The notes: generated by a model not told the origin, from the sequence alone. A stretch of DNA of 64,000 nt from Planctomycetota bacterium (GCA_016200135.1 JACQFI010000129.1:20468-84467); one strand, 5' to 3'. Numbered from the stretch's first letter, positions 8,319 to 18,143 are shown. Translations and numbers: made by a program.

Positions 8319-9695
8319 TTAACCTTTTACGAGGTTCTTGACGATCTGCGTGTATTCGTCGATGAGCGCCTGCGCGGCGGACTCGCTCCGCGCTTCGGCG
8401 ATGATGCGCAGCACGGGCTCCGTGTTTGAGGCCCGCAGGTGCACCCATCGGTCTTCCCAATCCAGGCGCAGGCCGTCTTCGGTGTTCACGCGCGCGTGGC
8501 CGGGATTCAGCTTCAGGTGGCGGATGACCTCGCGGCTCTGGGCCACGGGCGCGTCGAGCTTGGATTTAATCATGTGCCACTTGGGCAGGGCCGCCGCAAG
8601 CTGGCCGATGGTCCTATCGCAGTCGGCGAGGTACTCCAGGATCAGGCCCATGCCCACGATGGCGTCCCGCCCGTAGTGAATCTGGGGATCGATCACGCCG
8701 CCGTTGCCTTCGCCGCCGAACGCCGCCTGCAGTTCTTCCATGCGCTCCGCGACGTTCACTTCGCCCACGGCGGTACGTTCGATCCGGCAGCCGGCCGCAC
8801 GCGCCACGTCTTCGCTCACGCGGCTGGTGGACATGTTGATCACCACCACCCCGTTCTTCACGTTGCGTTTGCGCAGCGCGTATTGCGCGGAGAGCGCCAG
8901 GCTCAGTTCCTCGCCCAGAAACTCGCCGGTCTCCGCCACGACCGCGATCCGGTCCGCGTCGGGGTCGGTGGCAAAGCCCACGTCCGCGCCGCGTTCGCGC
9001 GTGAAGCGGCAGAGATCCTGCAGATTGACGAAATTGGGCTCGGGCGTGTGCGGGAAGAGCCCGTCCGGCGTGCAGTGAATCGGTTCGACCTGGCAGCCCA
9101 GCGAGCGCAGAAGCCGCAGCGAGACGCCCACGCCCGCGCCGTTGCAGCAGTCCAGCGCCACGCGGAACTTGCGGGCTTTGATTTTTTCGACGTCCAGGAT
9201 CGAGAGCACCTTCTCGACGTGATGCGTCTCCGCGTCGCTTACCTGTTCCACGGGCTTCAGGCCGTCCCAAGGCTTTTTGACGAAGTCGCCGCCGTAGTAA
9301 ATGTTGAGCAGGTCGCGGCCTTCCTGGGCGTTCAGGTATACGCCGTCCGCGCGGAAGAACTTGAGCGCGTTCCACTCCACGGGATTGTGGCTCGCCGAGA
9401 TCACCACTCCGCCATCGGCCTTGAGCTGTTCGATCATCAGCGTCGCGGTGGGCGTCGCCACCACGCCGATGTCCAGCACGGCGCAGCCGGCCGAGATCAG
9501 CCCGCTCAGCACCGCGTGTTTGACCATCTCGCCCGAGACCCGCGTGTCGCGCCCGACCACCACGCGGCCAGAACGCAGATACGTTCCGAACGCCTGGCCG
9601 AGACGGGCCACGAGTTCCGGCGTCAGGCTCTGGCCCACGATCCCCCGCACGCCGGAGATCGAGATCATCAGGTCGCCGTTCAACGCTTTCGACAT
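8319..9695 (-). CDS. glmM: phosphoglucosamine mutase
   Basis: A 458-residue phosphohexomutase of the alpha-D-phosphohexomutase superfamily. The catalytic loop ISASHNP places the phosphoserine at S102. The metal-binding loop is FATDPDADRIA and the sugar-binding loop is GEGNGGVI. The final phosphate-binding domain contains RASNTEPVLRIIAEA. The form resembles archaeal-type GlmM or phosphomannomutase; the neighbouring glmS supports GlmM, converting GlcN-6-P to GlcN-1-P. The ATG at 9695 (MSKALNGD) is preferred to an upstream ATG at 9737 because AAGGGTG precedes it and homologues start directly before ISGVRG. Confidence 0.92.
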   Translation of the reverse strand: MSKALNGDLMISISGVRGIVGQSLTPELVARLGQAFGTYLRSGRVVVGRDTRVSGEMVKHAVLSGLISAGCAVLDIGVVATPTATLMIEQLKADGGVVISASHNPVEWNALKFFRADGVYLNAQEGRDLLNIYYGGDFVKKPWDGLKPVEQVSDAETHHVEKVLSILDVEKIKARKFRVALDCCNGAGVGVSLRLLRSLGCQVEPIHCTPDGLFPHTPEPNFVNLQDLCRFTRERGADVGFATDPDADRIAVVAETGEFLGEELSLALSAQYALRKRNVKNGVVVINMSTSRVSEDVARAAGCRIERTAVGEVNVAERMEELQAAFGGEGNGGVIDPQIHYGRDAIVGMGLILEYLADCDRTIGQLAAALPKWHMIKSKLDAPVAQSREVIRHLKLNPGHARVNTEDGLRLDWEDRWVHLRASNTEPVLRIIAEARSESAAQALIDEYTQIVKNLVKG

Positions 9696-9794
9696 GCCGA
9701 GTGCACCCTTTGTTGCGCATCTGGAACGGCCGCTCACGCTGCGCCAGATTAGAAGACTTGCGTGCTCCCGCCAACGTGAAATCCGCGGCGGACT

Positions 9795-10847
9795 CTACGG
9801 CTGCGCATCCTCGGCGGGCTCGTTCGTCCGGATCGCGGGCGCCAGCCGGGTGAGCCGGTATTCGACTTGCACCTGCTGCGCCACTTCAAGGCGGTTTTTC
9901 TTGGCCTCGATCCGCAGCGTCATGTTCACCATGTACTTCTCCGCCGCCTTGTCCAGCATGCCCAATTTGGCGTCAAAGACCGCCTGTCCCGCCGAATTCT
10001 CCACTTTGCCGGGAACCATGAAGATCGGCGGTTCGTCCGGGTCGAGGTTTGAGATCTCGATGGGCTTATCGGGCTCCGCCGTCTTCGGCATCACGCGCTC
10101 CGACGGCAACTCGATCCGGTCCTCTTCCTTGCCCTTGGCCGCGCCAAGGGCGCGCAGCGGTCTGAGCGCATCGAACCCTTCAGCGGGCGCCGGCGACGCG
10201 GCCGAAGAACCGGTCCGAAAGAACAGTTCCTCATCCCGGCCCGAAGCGCCGAGCTTAAGGTGGTTTTCCATGAACGTGAAGAGGTCCTGCATCACCTTCT
10301 TGCGCCAGGAACCGGCGGTGGAGATTTTCTGCAGAACATCGCCCAGTTTTTCGGGCGTGCGCCCGAGCACGGCCACCGTCCCGTCCTTGCTCACAGTCAC
10401 CTTCCAGCGAATCTCGCGCAAGGTCTCGTTCATGGCCAGGGAGAGCACCTGGTTGTAGTCCTTCGTGGTGTCAACCTGGCCTTTTTCAACGTCCAACACC
10501 GGTAGCGGCGCCATCAGGATGCGCGGATTATCGAAGCGCAGCACGGCTGTCGCCATGCCGTCCTCCCCGACGCTCTCGACATCCAGCACGAGCACGCCGT
10601 TAAATTCCGTCGTGCGCGGCGTGGGCTTCGCGTCCGATTCGCTCACACGCGTCACCGCGACGATCTTCTGGTACTGGAAGCGATAAATCGTCTTGGCCTT
10701 CCAGAAGTATTCCGCCTTGGCCGGCGCGGCGCTCGGCGGACCCTTGGGGACGGCCGGAATCACCTTCGGTTCTTCCGCGCCAGTTCCGGCCGCGAATAGC
10801 GCGAAGATGACTCCCAGGTAAAGCCCGGCATTCACACAATGCTTCAT
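9795..10847 (-). CDS. secreted protein translationally coupled to pilR
   Basis: A 350-residue protein of unknown function with a clear signal peptide (CVNAGLYLGVIFALFAAGTGA, cleavage near residue 24). The mature part is mixed alpha/beta with no recognised catalytic motif. It contains a segment like those of lipid-binding or DUF6263-type beta proteins (YRFQYQKIVAVTRVSES and TEFNGVLVLDVESVGEDGMA). Its start codon overlaps the pilR stop by four bases (ATGA type), so it is the last gene of the pilus operon and is probably translated with PilR. It could be a periplasmic pilus accessory factor; this rests on position only. Confidence 0.75.
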   Translation of the reverse strand: MKHCVNAGLYLGVIFALFAAGTGAEEPKVIPAVPKGPPSAAPAKAEYFWKAKTIYRFQYQKIVAVTRVSESDAKPTPRTTEFNGVLVLDVESVGEDGMATAVLRFDNPRILMAPLPVLDVEKGQVDTTKDYNQVLSLAMNETLREIRWKVTVSKDGTVAVLGRTPEKLGDVLQKISTAGSWRKKVMQDLFTFMENHLKLGASGRDEELFFRTGSSAASPAPAEGFDALRPLRALGAAKGKEEDRIELPSERVMPKTAEPDKPIEISNLDPDEPPIFMVPGKVENSAGQAVFDAKLGMLDKAAEKYMVNMTLRIEAKKNRLEVAQQVQVEYRLTRLAPAIRTNEPAEDAQP

Positions 10848-12394
10848 TTGGCCGGCCTCTCGATGCCCAGTTTAGAGACCCGGTAGCGGATCGAACGGAA
10901 GGTCATGCCCAGAAGTTTCGCAGCCTCCGTGAGATTCCAGTCGGTGCGCTCCAGCGCCTGGATGATATAGGCGCGCTCCTGCTCGATCAGGTGCCGCTCC
11001 AGGTCGAACCCCGAGGCGGGGAGCGCCGGCGCCGGTCCGCCGGAATGCGGTGGGGAGGCTTGGCCCGCCGAAGCGGAATAGGCGGCCCCCGCCGCGGGCG
11101 CAGCCGCATGGCCCGCCATGCTCGACGGGGATGGCGCGAACGCCCCCGCGACCAGCGCTTGGGCCGACGTGCGGCCCGAACTGGAGGCGATCGACATCGG
11201 CCCTACAACGTCGCTCTCTTCAATGCGTTCTTTCGGACAGAGCGCCACGGCGCGTTCGATGGTGTTTTCCAGTTCGCGCACGTTGCCCGGCCAGTGGTAC
11301 TCTATCAGCTTCCGCAGGGCCCCTTCATCGATGCCGGAGACCTGTTTGCCCATGCGCTTCGAGTAGCGCGCCAGGAAGTGGCCGGCCAGCATGGGCACGT
11401 CTTCGCGCCGCTCCCGCAGCGGCGGCAGCGCGATGGGAATCACGTTCAGGCGATGGAACAGGTCCTCGCGGAAATTGCCTTCGGTCACCATCTGCCCTAA
11501 ATGCCGGTTGGTCGCGGCGATGATGCGCACGTCCGCCTTGAGTTCCCGGTTGCCGCCCACGGGCTTGAAGGCGCGCGTCTCGAGCACGCGCAGGAGTTTC
11601 ACCTGCATGAGCGGGCTCATCTCGCCGATCTCGTCGAGGAAGAGCGTGCCCAGGTCCGCGCTGTCGAAGAGGCCCTTGCGGTCGGCGATGGCGTGCGTGA
11701 ACGCGCCTTTAACGTGGCCGAAAAGCTCGGACTCCAGCAGCGTCTCGGTGAAGGCGCCGCAGTTCACCGGCACGAAGGGCCCTTTCATCCGCAGCGAGTG
11801 GTCGTGGATCGCGCGCGCGACCAATTCCTTGCCCGTGCCGCTCTCGCCCGTGATCAGCACCGTCGAGTCCGTCGGCGCAATGCGCTTGATCAGGCCCGCC
11901 ACCGCGTTCATCGAGGACGAATGGCCCACCATTTCCAGCGCATCGCGGTCGTCCGAGGCCGGAGAACGTTCCGTGATCCGTTTGCGCTCCAGCGCGCGCG
12001 CAACCAACTGGCGGATCTCTTCGGTATCGAACGGCTTGGAAAGGTGGCTGTAGGCCCCCAGGCGCATGGCCTCGACCGAGGTCTCCCACGTTCCGAACGC
12101 GGTAACCACGATGGAAAGAATGCCGGGGTGCTTTTCCTTGAGAAGCTTCAGGAACGTCAGCCCGTCCATCTTGGGCATGCGCAGGTCCTGCACCACCAGG
12201 TCGCAGCCTTCGGCCGCCCACTCGAGCGCCAGCCGGCCGTCGTCGGTTCCGCGGACTTCGTAGCCTTCGCTTTCCAGGATGAGTTTCAACAGGCGCTGCA
12301 TCCCCTGCTCGTCGTCGAGCACGATGACGCGGCCTTTGCGCCCTGGGGCGCTGTTCTCGGGTACCGCGGTGGTTGCGCTCGTCCTGGAACTCAT
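10844..12394 (-). CDS. pilR: sigma-54-dependent response regulator, PilR-like
   Basis: A 516-residue NtrC-family activator. The receiver domain (about 20-140) has acidic pocket DDE and phospho-acceptor D70 (VVQDLRMPKMDG). The AAA+ domain (about 165-395) has Walker A GESGTGKE, Walker B LFLDEIGEM and an arginine-finger region. A linker rich in Ala/Ser/Pro is followed by a Fis-type HTH (NLTEAAKLLGMTFRSIRYRV). The sigma-54 contact motif reads GAFTHA instead of GAFTGA. It overlaps the kinase gene upstream by four bases, so the pair is PilS/PilR. Targets would be pilin or pilus promoters of the -24/-12 type elsewhere. Confidence 0.92.
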   Translation of the reverse strand: MSSRTSATTAVPENSAPGRKGRVIVLDDEQGMQRLLKLILESEGYEVRGTDDGRLALEWAAEGCDLVVQDLRMPKMDGLTFLKLLKEKHPGILSIVVTAFGTWETSVEAMRLGAYSHLSKPFDTEEIRQLVARALERKRITERSPASDDRDALEMVGHSSSMNAVAGLIKRIAPTDSTVLITGESGTGKELVARAIHDHSLRMKGPFVPVNCGAFTETLLESELFGHVKGAFTHAIADRKGLFDSADLGTLFLDEIGEMSPLMQVKLLRVLETRAFKPVGGNRELKADVRIIAATNRHLGQMVTEGNFREDLFHRLNVIPIALPPLRERREDVPMLAGHFLARYSKRMGKQVSGIDEGALRKLIEYHWPGNVRELENTIERAVALCPKERIEESDVVGPMSIASSSGRTSAQALVAGAFAPSPSSMAGHAAAPAAGAAYSASAGQASPPHSGGPAPALPASGFDLERHLIEQERAYIIQALERTDWNLTEAAKLLGMTFRSIRYRVSKLGIERPAK

Positions 12395-15102
12395 ACCCTG
12401 TTGTGCGCCGCTCCCGCTTTTTCCGTGTCTGCGGTGTTCTCCGCCGCCCGGTCCGTGGGCAGCCAGACGGAGAACGTCGTCCCCCTCCCTTGCCGGCTCT
12501 CGACATGGATCATGCCTTCGTGCGCCTGGACGATGCGCGCGACGATCGCCAGGCCCAGGCCGGTCCCGCTCGGCTTGGTGGTGAAGAAGGGTTCGAAGAT
12601 CTGCCCGCGAACGTCCTCCGGCATTCCGTGGCCGGTGTCGGAAATCTCGATACAGACGCCCGGCCGATCCACGCGCCCCGACACGGCTTTGGGGTCCATA
12701 TGCTGGACCTGATGCAGGTATTGCGGCTTCAGCCGGATCGCAACCTTTTTATCGGCGCAGCCGTCGAGCGCCTGCAACGCATTGACGCCCAGGTTGAGGA
12801 AGATCTGGCGGAGTTGCTCGGCGTCGGCCAGGAACGACTTCACTTCCTCGGGCTCCTCGATGCGAATCTCGATGTCCTTTGCTTCCGGCCGCGCGATCAG
12901 CATCATGCGCAGGTCCGCCAGGATCTGCGCGATATCCACCGGCGCCAGTTTCGGCGGACGCGTGCGCGCGTAGCGCAGGAAGTCCGTGATGATCTGGTCC
13001 AGCCGGTCGGACTCCGAGAGCACGATGTCGATCAGGATCTTCTTGCTCTCGGGAATCTCCACCGACCGCGCGATCTCCTGCACCGCGCCGCGAATGGAGG
13101 CCAGCGGATTGCGAATCTCGTGCGCGATCGTCGCCGAGATCTGCCCCATCGCGTCGATGCGTTCCTTGTGCTTGAAGAACTCCTCCATCTTCTTTTCGGC
13201 GGTGATGTCGTCGAGCACCACGATGATGCCGCGGATCTGCCCGTCCTGCTCCAGCACCGGAATCAGCCGGACTTCAAAGGGAATGATCATCCCGTCCGGG
13301 CGGCGGTGGGAGATCTCCAGGCGCCGGCCCGAGACTTCCGCCAGCGCCTTGGCCGCGTTGTCGTCCACGGTCTCGCCCAGCAGTTCCCGCACCGGCTTGC
13401 CGGCGAGGTCCTGGTCCGTCATCAGGAGTTTGCGCAGTTCCTGGTTGTGGTAGAGCAGTTTGCGGTCGGGGCTGGCCACCAGAATGCCTTCGCCGATGCC
13501 TTCCAGGACCTCGTGATGCAGCAGCCGCGCCACGGCCAGCCGTTGTGAGAGGTTACCGGCCAGCACCGCCACGAGAAAGAACGCGCAGATCGGGAGCAGC
13601 AGCAGGCGCACGTAGTCGAGCAGGGCCATCGTGCGGAATTTCCGCATCTGGGCATCCGTCATCTGAATCAGGTAGGTATCGGGGATCTGCCCAAGGCCAT
13701 ACAGCAAGGTCAGCAGGCTGAAAAAAGTCGCCGCGCACGCCGCCACCAGCAGCGCGCCACGCCAGGAGAGCACGAACGCCGCGGCCACGATGGAAACGAG
13801 ATAGAGCGTCACGAACGGGCTGTCCACGCCGCCGGTATGATAGACGAGCGCCGAGATCAGTCCGACATCGACCAGAATCTGCAAGTGCGCCAGCTTCGAC
13901 GCCGTCTGCGGATTGCGCAGCGCGATGATGTACAGGATGGTCAGGAGCAGGACGATGATCACCACCAGGCCCTGCGGGCGCCAATAGAGCGGCACCGCCG
14001 GCGCGGCCTTGCGCGCGCGTACGTCCGCCTGCCAATAAGAACCCCGCAACGCCGCTTTGTGGCCGACGAGCGTGGCCAACTCCGCGCCGGACCGCGTGTC
14101 CCACACATGGATCAGTTTGTCGCCGGTCCCGCTGGCGGCGCGCGCGGCATCCGGGGTCAGCGCCACGGCAAGGACCTCGTCCGTATGCTCGCCAAAAACG
14201 TACAGTTCCCGGGCCTTTTCCACGCTCCACAGGGTGAGTTTGCGGTCGCTGCCGCCGGTTATGAAGTGAAGATTGTCCTGCGCAAAGGCGATGGCATTGG
14301 CGTGCCCATCGGGCACTTCGGTAAAGCGCACAAAGGCGCGTTTCTGAAGATCCATGAGCCCGATCGAGCGGCCCGCCACCACAAGCCAGTGGCGATCGGG
14401 GGAGACCGCGGCCGCATTGGCCATGCGGACGGGAGAGGCCAGTTCCTCGCTCTCGGGCTTGAGCGTGCCGGTATTCCAGAACCGTACCAAACCATCCTGG
14501 CTGACCGTGACCACGCTCGCATCTCCGGGCAGGAAAGCGGCAAAGACCAGACTTTTGGCCTCCTCGCCGGCCTCGCGGAGGCTCGTCCCGGACCCGGCAT
14601 CCCAAACCCGCAAACCGCTCTCGCCTCCGCAGGTCAGTAGACGCTGGCCGTCCGCCGACCAAGCCACGCTCCGCACGCCGTGGTCGCGCATGGATATCGT
14701 CGTCAGGAGCTTTCCACCGTCCACCTGGAAGACGCGCGCCGTCTTGTCGTCGCCGGCGGAAGCGATGCGCTTGCCGTCCGGGCTCAGTTCGATAGTCCGA
14801 ATGATGTCGCCGTGACCTTCCAGCGCGCCCAGCCGGTCGGCTTCAGAGTCCGCGTCCCATTCCCGCAACGTCGCGTCGCTGCCGCCGGAAAGCAGAAGTT
14901 TTCCGTCTGCGGAATAGGCCAGCGCCGTGACCTCGCCTCCGCTGGTCAAGACATGCCGAAAGACTCCGGGCATGCGGGTGGCGTTCGATTCCTGCATGAG
15001 CAGAATGGCGAGCGAGATGGTTGCAAAGAGAAGACGCAAGACGATCAGCGTACGGTTGCCCCGTATCGTGCGCTGATGGCTTTCAACCAATGTTTCAAGC
15101 AC
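12391..15102 (-). CDS. pilS: PilS-like histidine kinase with WD40 propeller sensor
   Basis: A 903-residue sensor kinase starting at GTG. Helix 1 is at about 19-36. Residues 50-357 form seven WD40 repeats, ending near EWDAD 81, VFQVD 125, VWDAG 167, FWNTG 209, LMDLQ 250, LWSVE 292 and VWDTR 334. Helices 2-6 are at about 377-396, 404-421, 430-447, 449-470 and 494-516, as in PilS. A PAS domain (about 527-632) follows, then HisKA with H661 (AHEIRNPL) and an HATPase with DTGHGMP and GTGLGL. The propeller therefore occupies the TM1-TM2 loop and should lie outside the inner membrane. PilS/PilR pairs control pilin genes; here the propeller could sense a periplasmic or envelope partner. Domain identification is firm, the ligand is unknown. 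Confidence 0.93.
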   Translation of the reverse strand: MLETLVESHQRTIRGNRTLIVLRLLFATISLAILLMQESNATRMPGVFRHVLTSGGEVTALAYSADGKLLLSGGSDATLREWDADSEADRLGALEGHGDIIRTIELSPDGKRIASAGDDKTARVFQVDGGKLLTTISMRDHGVRSVAWSADGQRLLTCGGESGLRVWDAGSGTSLREAGEEAKSLVFAAFLPGDASVVTVSQDGLVRFWNTGTLKPESEELASPVRMANAAAVSPDRHWLVVAGRSIGLMDLQKRAFVRFTEVPDGHANAIAFAQDNLHFITGGSDRKLTLWSVEKARELYVFGEHTDEVLAVALTPDAARAASGTGDKLIHVWDTRSGAELATLVGHKAALRGSYWQADVRARKAAPAVPLYWRPQGLVVIIVLLLTILYIIALRNPQTASKLAHLQILVDVGLISALVYHTGGVDSPFVTLYLVSIVAAAFVLSWRGALLVAACAATFFSLLTLLYGLGQIPDTYLIQMTDAQMRKFRTMALLDYVRLLLLPICAFFLVAVLAGNLSQRLAVARLLHHEVLEGIGEGILVASPDRKLLYHNQELRKLLMTDQDLAGKPVRELLGETVDDNAAKALAEVSGRRLEISHRRPDGMIIPFEVRLIPVLEQDGQIRGIIVVLDDITAEKKMEEFFKHKERIDAMGQISATIAHEIRNPLASIRGAVQEIARSVEIPESKKILIDIVLSESDRLDQIITDFLRYARTRPPKLAPVDIAQILADLRMMLIARPEAKDIEIRIEEPEEVKSFLADAEQLRQIFLNLGVNALQALDGCADKKVAIRLKPQYLHQVQHMDPKAVSGRVDRPGVCIEISDTGHGMPEDVRGQIFEPFFTTKPSGTGLGLAIVARIVQAHEGMIHVESRQGRGTTFSVWLPTDRAAENTADTEKAGAAHNRV

Positions 15103-15214
15103 CCAAGGAATCTCCCTGGAGGTAGGCCGAGTTCTATAGGGATAAGGATCCGGCCGGGAAACCCGTTGATCCCGGCCGGGATCGCAACCTGTTCGCCAGG
15201 ATGTTCGCCCGCGG

Positions 15215-16384
15215 TTACTTCCTGCGCAAGGCCTCCTGGATCTTGAAGATAGGCAGGAAGACCGACAGCACGATGCCGCCTACGATGACACCCATGACGC
15301 CGATCATCAAGGGCTCGATCAACGAAGTCAGCGACTCGACCATGGCCTCGACCTGTTGATCGTAGAATTCCGAGATCTTCTCCAGCAGTTGTTCCAACGC
15401 GCCGGACTTTTCGCCGATCGCGATCATGCGCACCACCATCGGCGGAAAGACGGGCGAATCCGCCAGCGGCTTGGCCAGGTTTTCGCCTTGGCGAATCGAT
15501 TCGCGCGCGTTGGCCACGGCCTCTTCGACCACGCGGTTACCCGCCGTCGCGGATACGATTTCCAGCGCGCCCAGAATGGGGACGCCCGAGCGCAGCAGCG
15601 TGGCGAAGGTTTTCGAGAAACGCGAGAGCGCAATCTTCTGCATCAGTTCGCCGAAGACCGGCATCTTGAGCATCATCCGGTCCCAAGTGTATCCGCCCGA
15701 ATCCGTGGACTTCCACCATTTAATCAGCAGGAAGATGCCCACTATAATCATGGCCGTGTGAATGAAATACTTGGTCAGAATGGAGCTGATCATCAGCACG
15801 ATGCGCGTCGGCAGAGGCAAGTCGACTTTCAACGCTTCGAAGATGCCTTGGAACTTAGGGATGATGAACACGAGCAGGAAGACCGTGATGCCCAAGATCA
15901 TGACCAGCGAAACCACCGGGTAGGTCATGGCGCCTTTGATCTCGCGCTTCAACTGTTCCGTCGATTCCATGTACTCGGCCAAGCGCTTGAGGATCGTGTC
16001 GAGCTGGCCGGACGCTTCGCCGGCCTTAATCATGTTCACGTAGATGCGGTCGAAAACGATCGTATGCTTGCCCAGGGCCTGGCTCAAATCGGAGCCGCTG
16101 CGCACGTCTTCGATGATTTTCTGGCATACCAGCTTGAACCCAGGGTCTTCAGCCTGCTCTTCCAGAATGTCCAGACACTCGAGTACGGGGATGCCCGCGC
16201 CGATCATCGTCGAGAACTGGCGCGTGAAGATCGCCAGACCTTCGCCGCCGATTCGCGGCTTGTTGCCGCCGATATTGATATTCCAAGGGCTCTTCTTGGC
16301 CTCTCCCTTGCCGGGCATGGAGGCCGCCTTGCCCGCCGGACCGGCGGCGCGGGTTGCTTCTTGGGTCGCAGGTGAAGTTGCCAT
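15215..16384 (-). CDS. pilC: type IV pilus inner-membrane platform protein
   Basis: A 389-residue PilC/GspF protein. Two T2SF domains are seen (about 55-175 and 260-380), each with the family pattern FTRQFSTMIGAGIPVLECLDIL and FSKTFATLLRSGVPILGALEIV. Membrane helices lie at about 155-190, 200-225 and near the C-terminus (GVMGVIVGGIVLSVFLPIFK). It anchors the PilB and PilT motors. A GGAG eight bases before the ATG supports the start. It lies between pilB and pilS on the same strand with small gaps. Confidence 0.95.
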   Translation of the reverse strand: MATSPATQEATRAAGPAGKAASMPGKGEAKKSPWNINIGGNKPRIGGEGLAIFTRQFSTMIGAGIPVLECLDILEEQAEDPGFKLVCQKIIEDVRSGSDLSQALGKHTIVFDRIYVNMIKAGEASGQLDTILKRLAEYMESTEQLKREIKGAMTYPVVSLVMILGITVFLLVFIIPKFQGIFEALKVDLPLPTRIVLMISSILTKYFIHTAMIIVGIFLLIKWWKSTDSGGYTWDRMMLKMPVFGELMQKIALSRFSKTFATLLRSGVPILGALEIVSATAGNRVVEEAVANARESIRQGENLAKPLADSPVFPPMVVRMIAIGEKSGALEQLLEKISEFYDQQVEAMVESLTSLIEPLMIGVMGVIVGGIVLSVFLPIFKIQEALRRK

Positions 16385-16411
16385 CTCTAGTCTCCAGCCG
16401 TCGCGGTTCGG

Positions 16412-18130
16412 TTAGACTTCGTCTTGCGTCATCGCCAGCACTTCTTCGATCGAGGTCTTTCCACGGGTCGAATTCAGCAGCGCGCAGCGGCGCAGCGTGA
16501 TCATATCCTGTTCGAGCGCCTTGCCGCGGATATCCAGCGCCGAACCGCCGCCGATCACCACGCGCCGGATATCTTCACGCATGCGCATCGTTTCCAGGAT
16601 CGCGAAGCGGCCCTTGTAGCCTGCGTTGCAGCGCCCGCAACCCTTGGCCCGGTGGAACTGTCCGGACTCGATCTCGTCTTCCTTGATGCCCACTTCCAGC
16701 AGGCGCTCCCGCGGCGGAACGTACTTCTCGCGGCATTCCAGGCACAGCTTACGCAACAGACGCTGCGCCGCGACCATGATCACGGAACTCGCCACCATGA
16801 ACGGGTCGATACCCATGTCCACGAGACGCGTAATCGTGCTCGGTGCGTCGTTCGTGTGCAGCGTAGAGAGCACCAAGTGGCCGGTCAAGGCGGCCTTGAC
16901 CGCGATCTCCGCGGTCTCCTTATCGCGGATTTCGCCGATCATCACCGTGTCGGGGTCCTGGCGCAGGATCGAGCGCAGGGCCGCGGCAAAGGTCAGCCCG
17001 CGCTTCTCGCTCACCGGCACCTGGTTCACGCCGTCCAACTGATATTCGACGGGGTCTTCGACGGTCGTAATGTTGTCTTCGATGCTCAGCACTTCGCGCA
17101 CCGACGAGTACAGCGTCGTGGACTTGCCAGAGCCCGTCGGTCCGGTGACCAGCAACATTCCGTACGGCTGCTTGACCGCCCACTTGAAGTCTTCCAGCGC
17201 CTGCTTCTCGAAGCCCAGGCTTTCGAGCGAGAGCGAGAGGCCGGAGGAGTCCAGGATACGAATACACACTTTCTCGCCATGGACCATCGGCAGGATGGAT
17301 ACGCGGAAGTCCACTTGCCGGCCCTTTACGCGCATCTGGTACTTGCCGTCCTGGGGCTTGCGCCTTTCCGCGATGTCCATGCTCGCCATGATCTTGATAC
17401 GCGAGACGATGGCGGGGTGCAATTTTTTCGGGGGCGAGACCGCTTCCTGGCAGGCACCGTCGATGCGGTACCGTACGCGCAGCTTCCGCTCGAAGGGCTC
17501 GATGTGAATGTCGGACGCCTTCTGCTCGATCGCCTGCATGATCAGCAGGTTCACCAGCTTCACAACGGGCGAGCCTTCCGACTTCAAGTCCGCGGACAGG
17601 TCCAGTTCGTCGTCTTCCGCCGCCTCAGTCAGTTGCAGGTCGCCGGTGCTGTCGGTGCCCGAGAGCAACTGGTCCATCTGCTCGCCGGTGTCCACTTCTT
17701 CCGTGAAGGCGTTCTTGATGGCTTTCTTGAGCGCCACGTCGGTGGAGATCACCGGGACGATCTCGCAGCCCGTCACGATCTTGACGTCGTCCAGGATCAG
17801 CACGTCGAACGGGTTGGCCACGGCTACGGTCAGAATCTTGCCCAGCTTCGAGATCGGCAGCACTTGGTACGATTTGCATTGCTCCTCAGTGAGCTTCTCC
17901 AAAGCCATCGGATTGGGTTTTACCTTATCCAGGTTGATCGGGTGCAGATTCATCTCGGAAGAGATCGCCGAGACGATGTCGTCTTCCAGGCAGATCTTCT
18001 TGTCCAGGATGGCCTCGGTCAGCGACTGATTGTTGCGCTCCGACTCGACGAGCAGGTTTTCCTTCTGCTCTTCGGTCAGCAAGCTGCACTTGGTCAGGAT
18101 CGCGCTCAGCTTCTTGTCGAACTTGGCCAT
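16412..18130 (-). CDS. pilB: type IV pilus extension ATPase
   Basis: A 572-residue hexameric motor for pilus extension. The MshEN domain (about 1-145) includes the c-di-GMP-binding type signature region (LSAILTKCSLLTEEQKENLL, INLDKVKPNPMALEKL). The ATPase core has Walker A GPTGSGKST, the Asp box, Walker B region VMIGEIRDKETAEIA and the His box (LVLSTLHTNDAPSTITRL). A four-cysteine zinc site is near the end (CLEC and CGRC). AGGAG nine bases upstream of the ATG supports the start. The order pilT-MshEN-pilB-pilC argues for pili rather than type II secretion. Confidence 0.95.
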   Translation of the reverse strand: MAKFDKKLSAILTKCSLLTEEQKENLLVESERNNQSLTEAILDKKICLEDDIVSAISSEMNLHPINLDKVKPNPMALEKLTEEQCKSYQVLPISKLGKILTVAVANPFDVLILDDVKIVTGCEIVPVISTDVALKKAIKNAFTEEVDTGEQMDQLLSGTDSTGDLQLTEAAEDDELDLSADLKSEGSPVVKLVNLLIMQAIEQKASDIHIEPFERKLRVRYRIDGACQEAVSPPKKLHPAIVSRIKIMASMDIAERRKPQDGKYQMRVKGRQVDFRVSILPMVHGEKVCIRILDSSGLSLSLESLGFEKQALEDFKWAVKQPYGMLLVTGPTGSGKSTTLYSSVREVLSIEDNITTVEDPVEYQLDGVNQVPVSEKRGLTFAAALRSILRQDPDTVMIGEIRDKETAEIAVKAALTGHLVLSTLHTNDAPSTITRLVDMGIDPFMVASSVIMVAAQRLLRKLCLECREKYVPPRERLLEVGIKEDEIESGQFHRAKGCGRCNAGYKGRFAILETMRMREDIRRVVIGGGSALDIRGKALEQDMITLRRCALLNSTRGKTSIEEVLAMTQDEV

Positions 18131-18143
18131 GGGTTCAATGCTC

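Noticed and set aside
8439..9752. Long plus-strand open frame opposite glmM
   Set aside because: Same low-complexity composition, no ribosome site and no recognisable domain.
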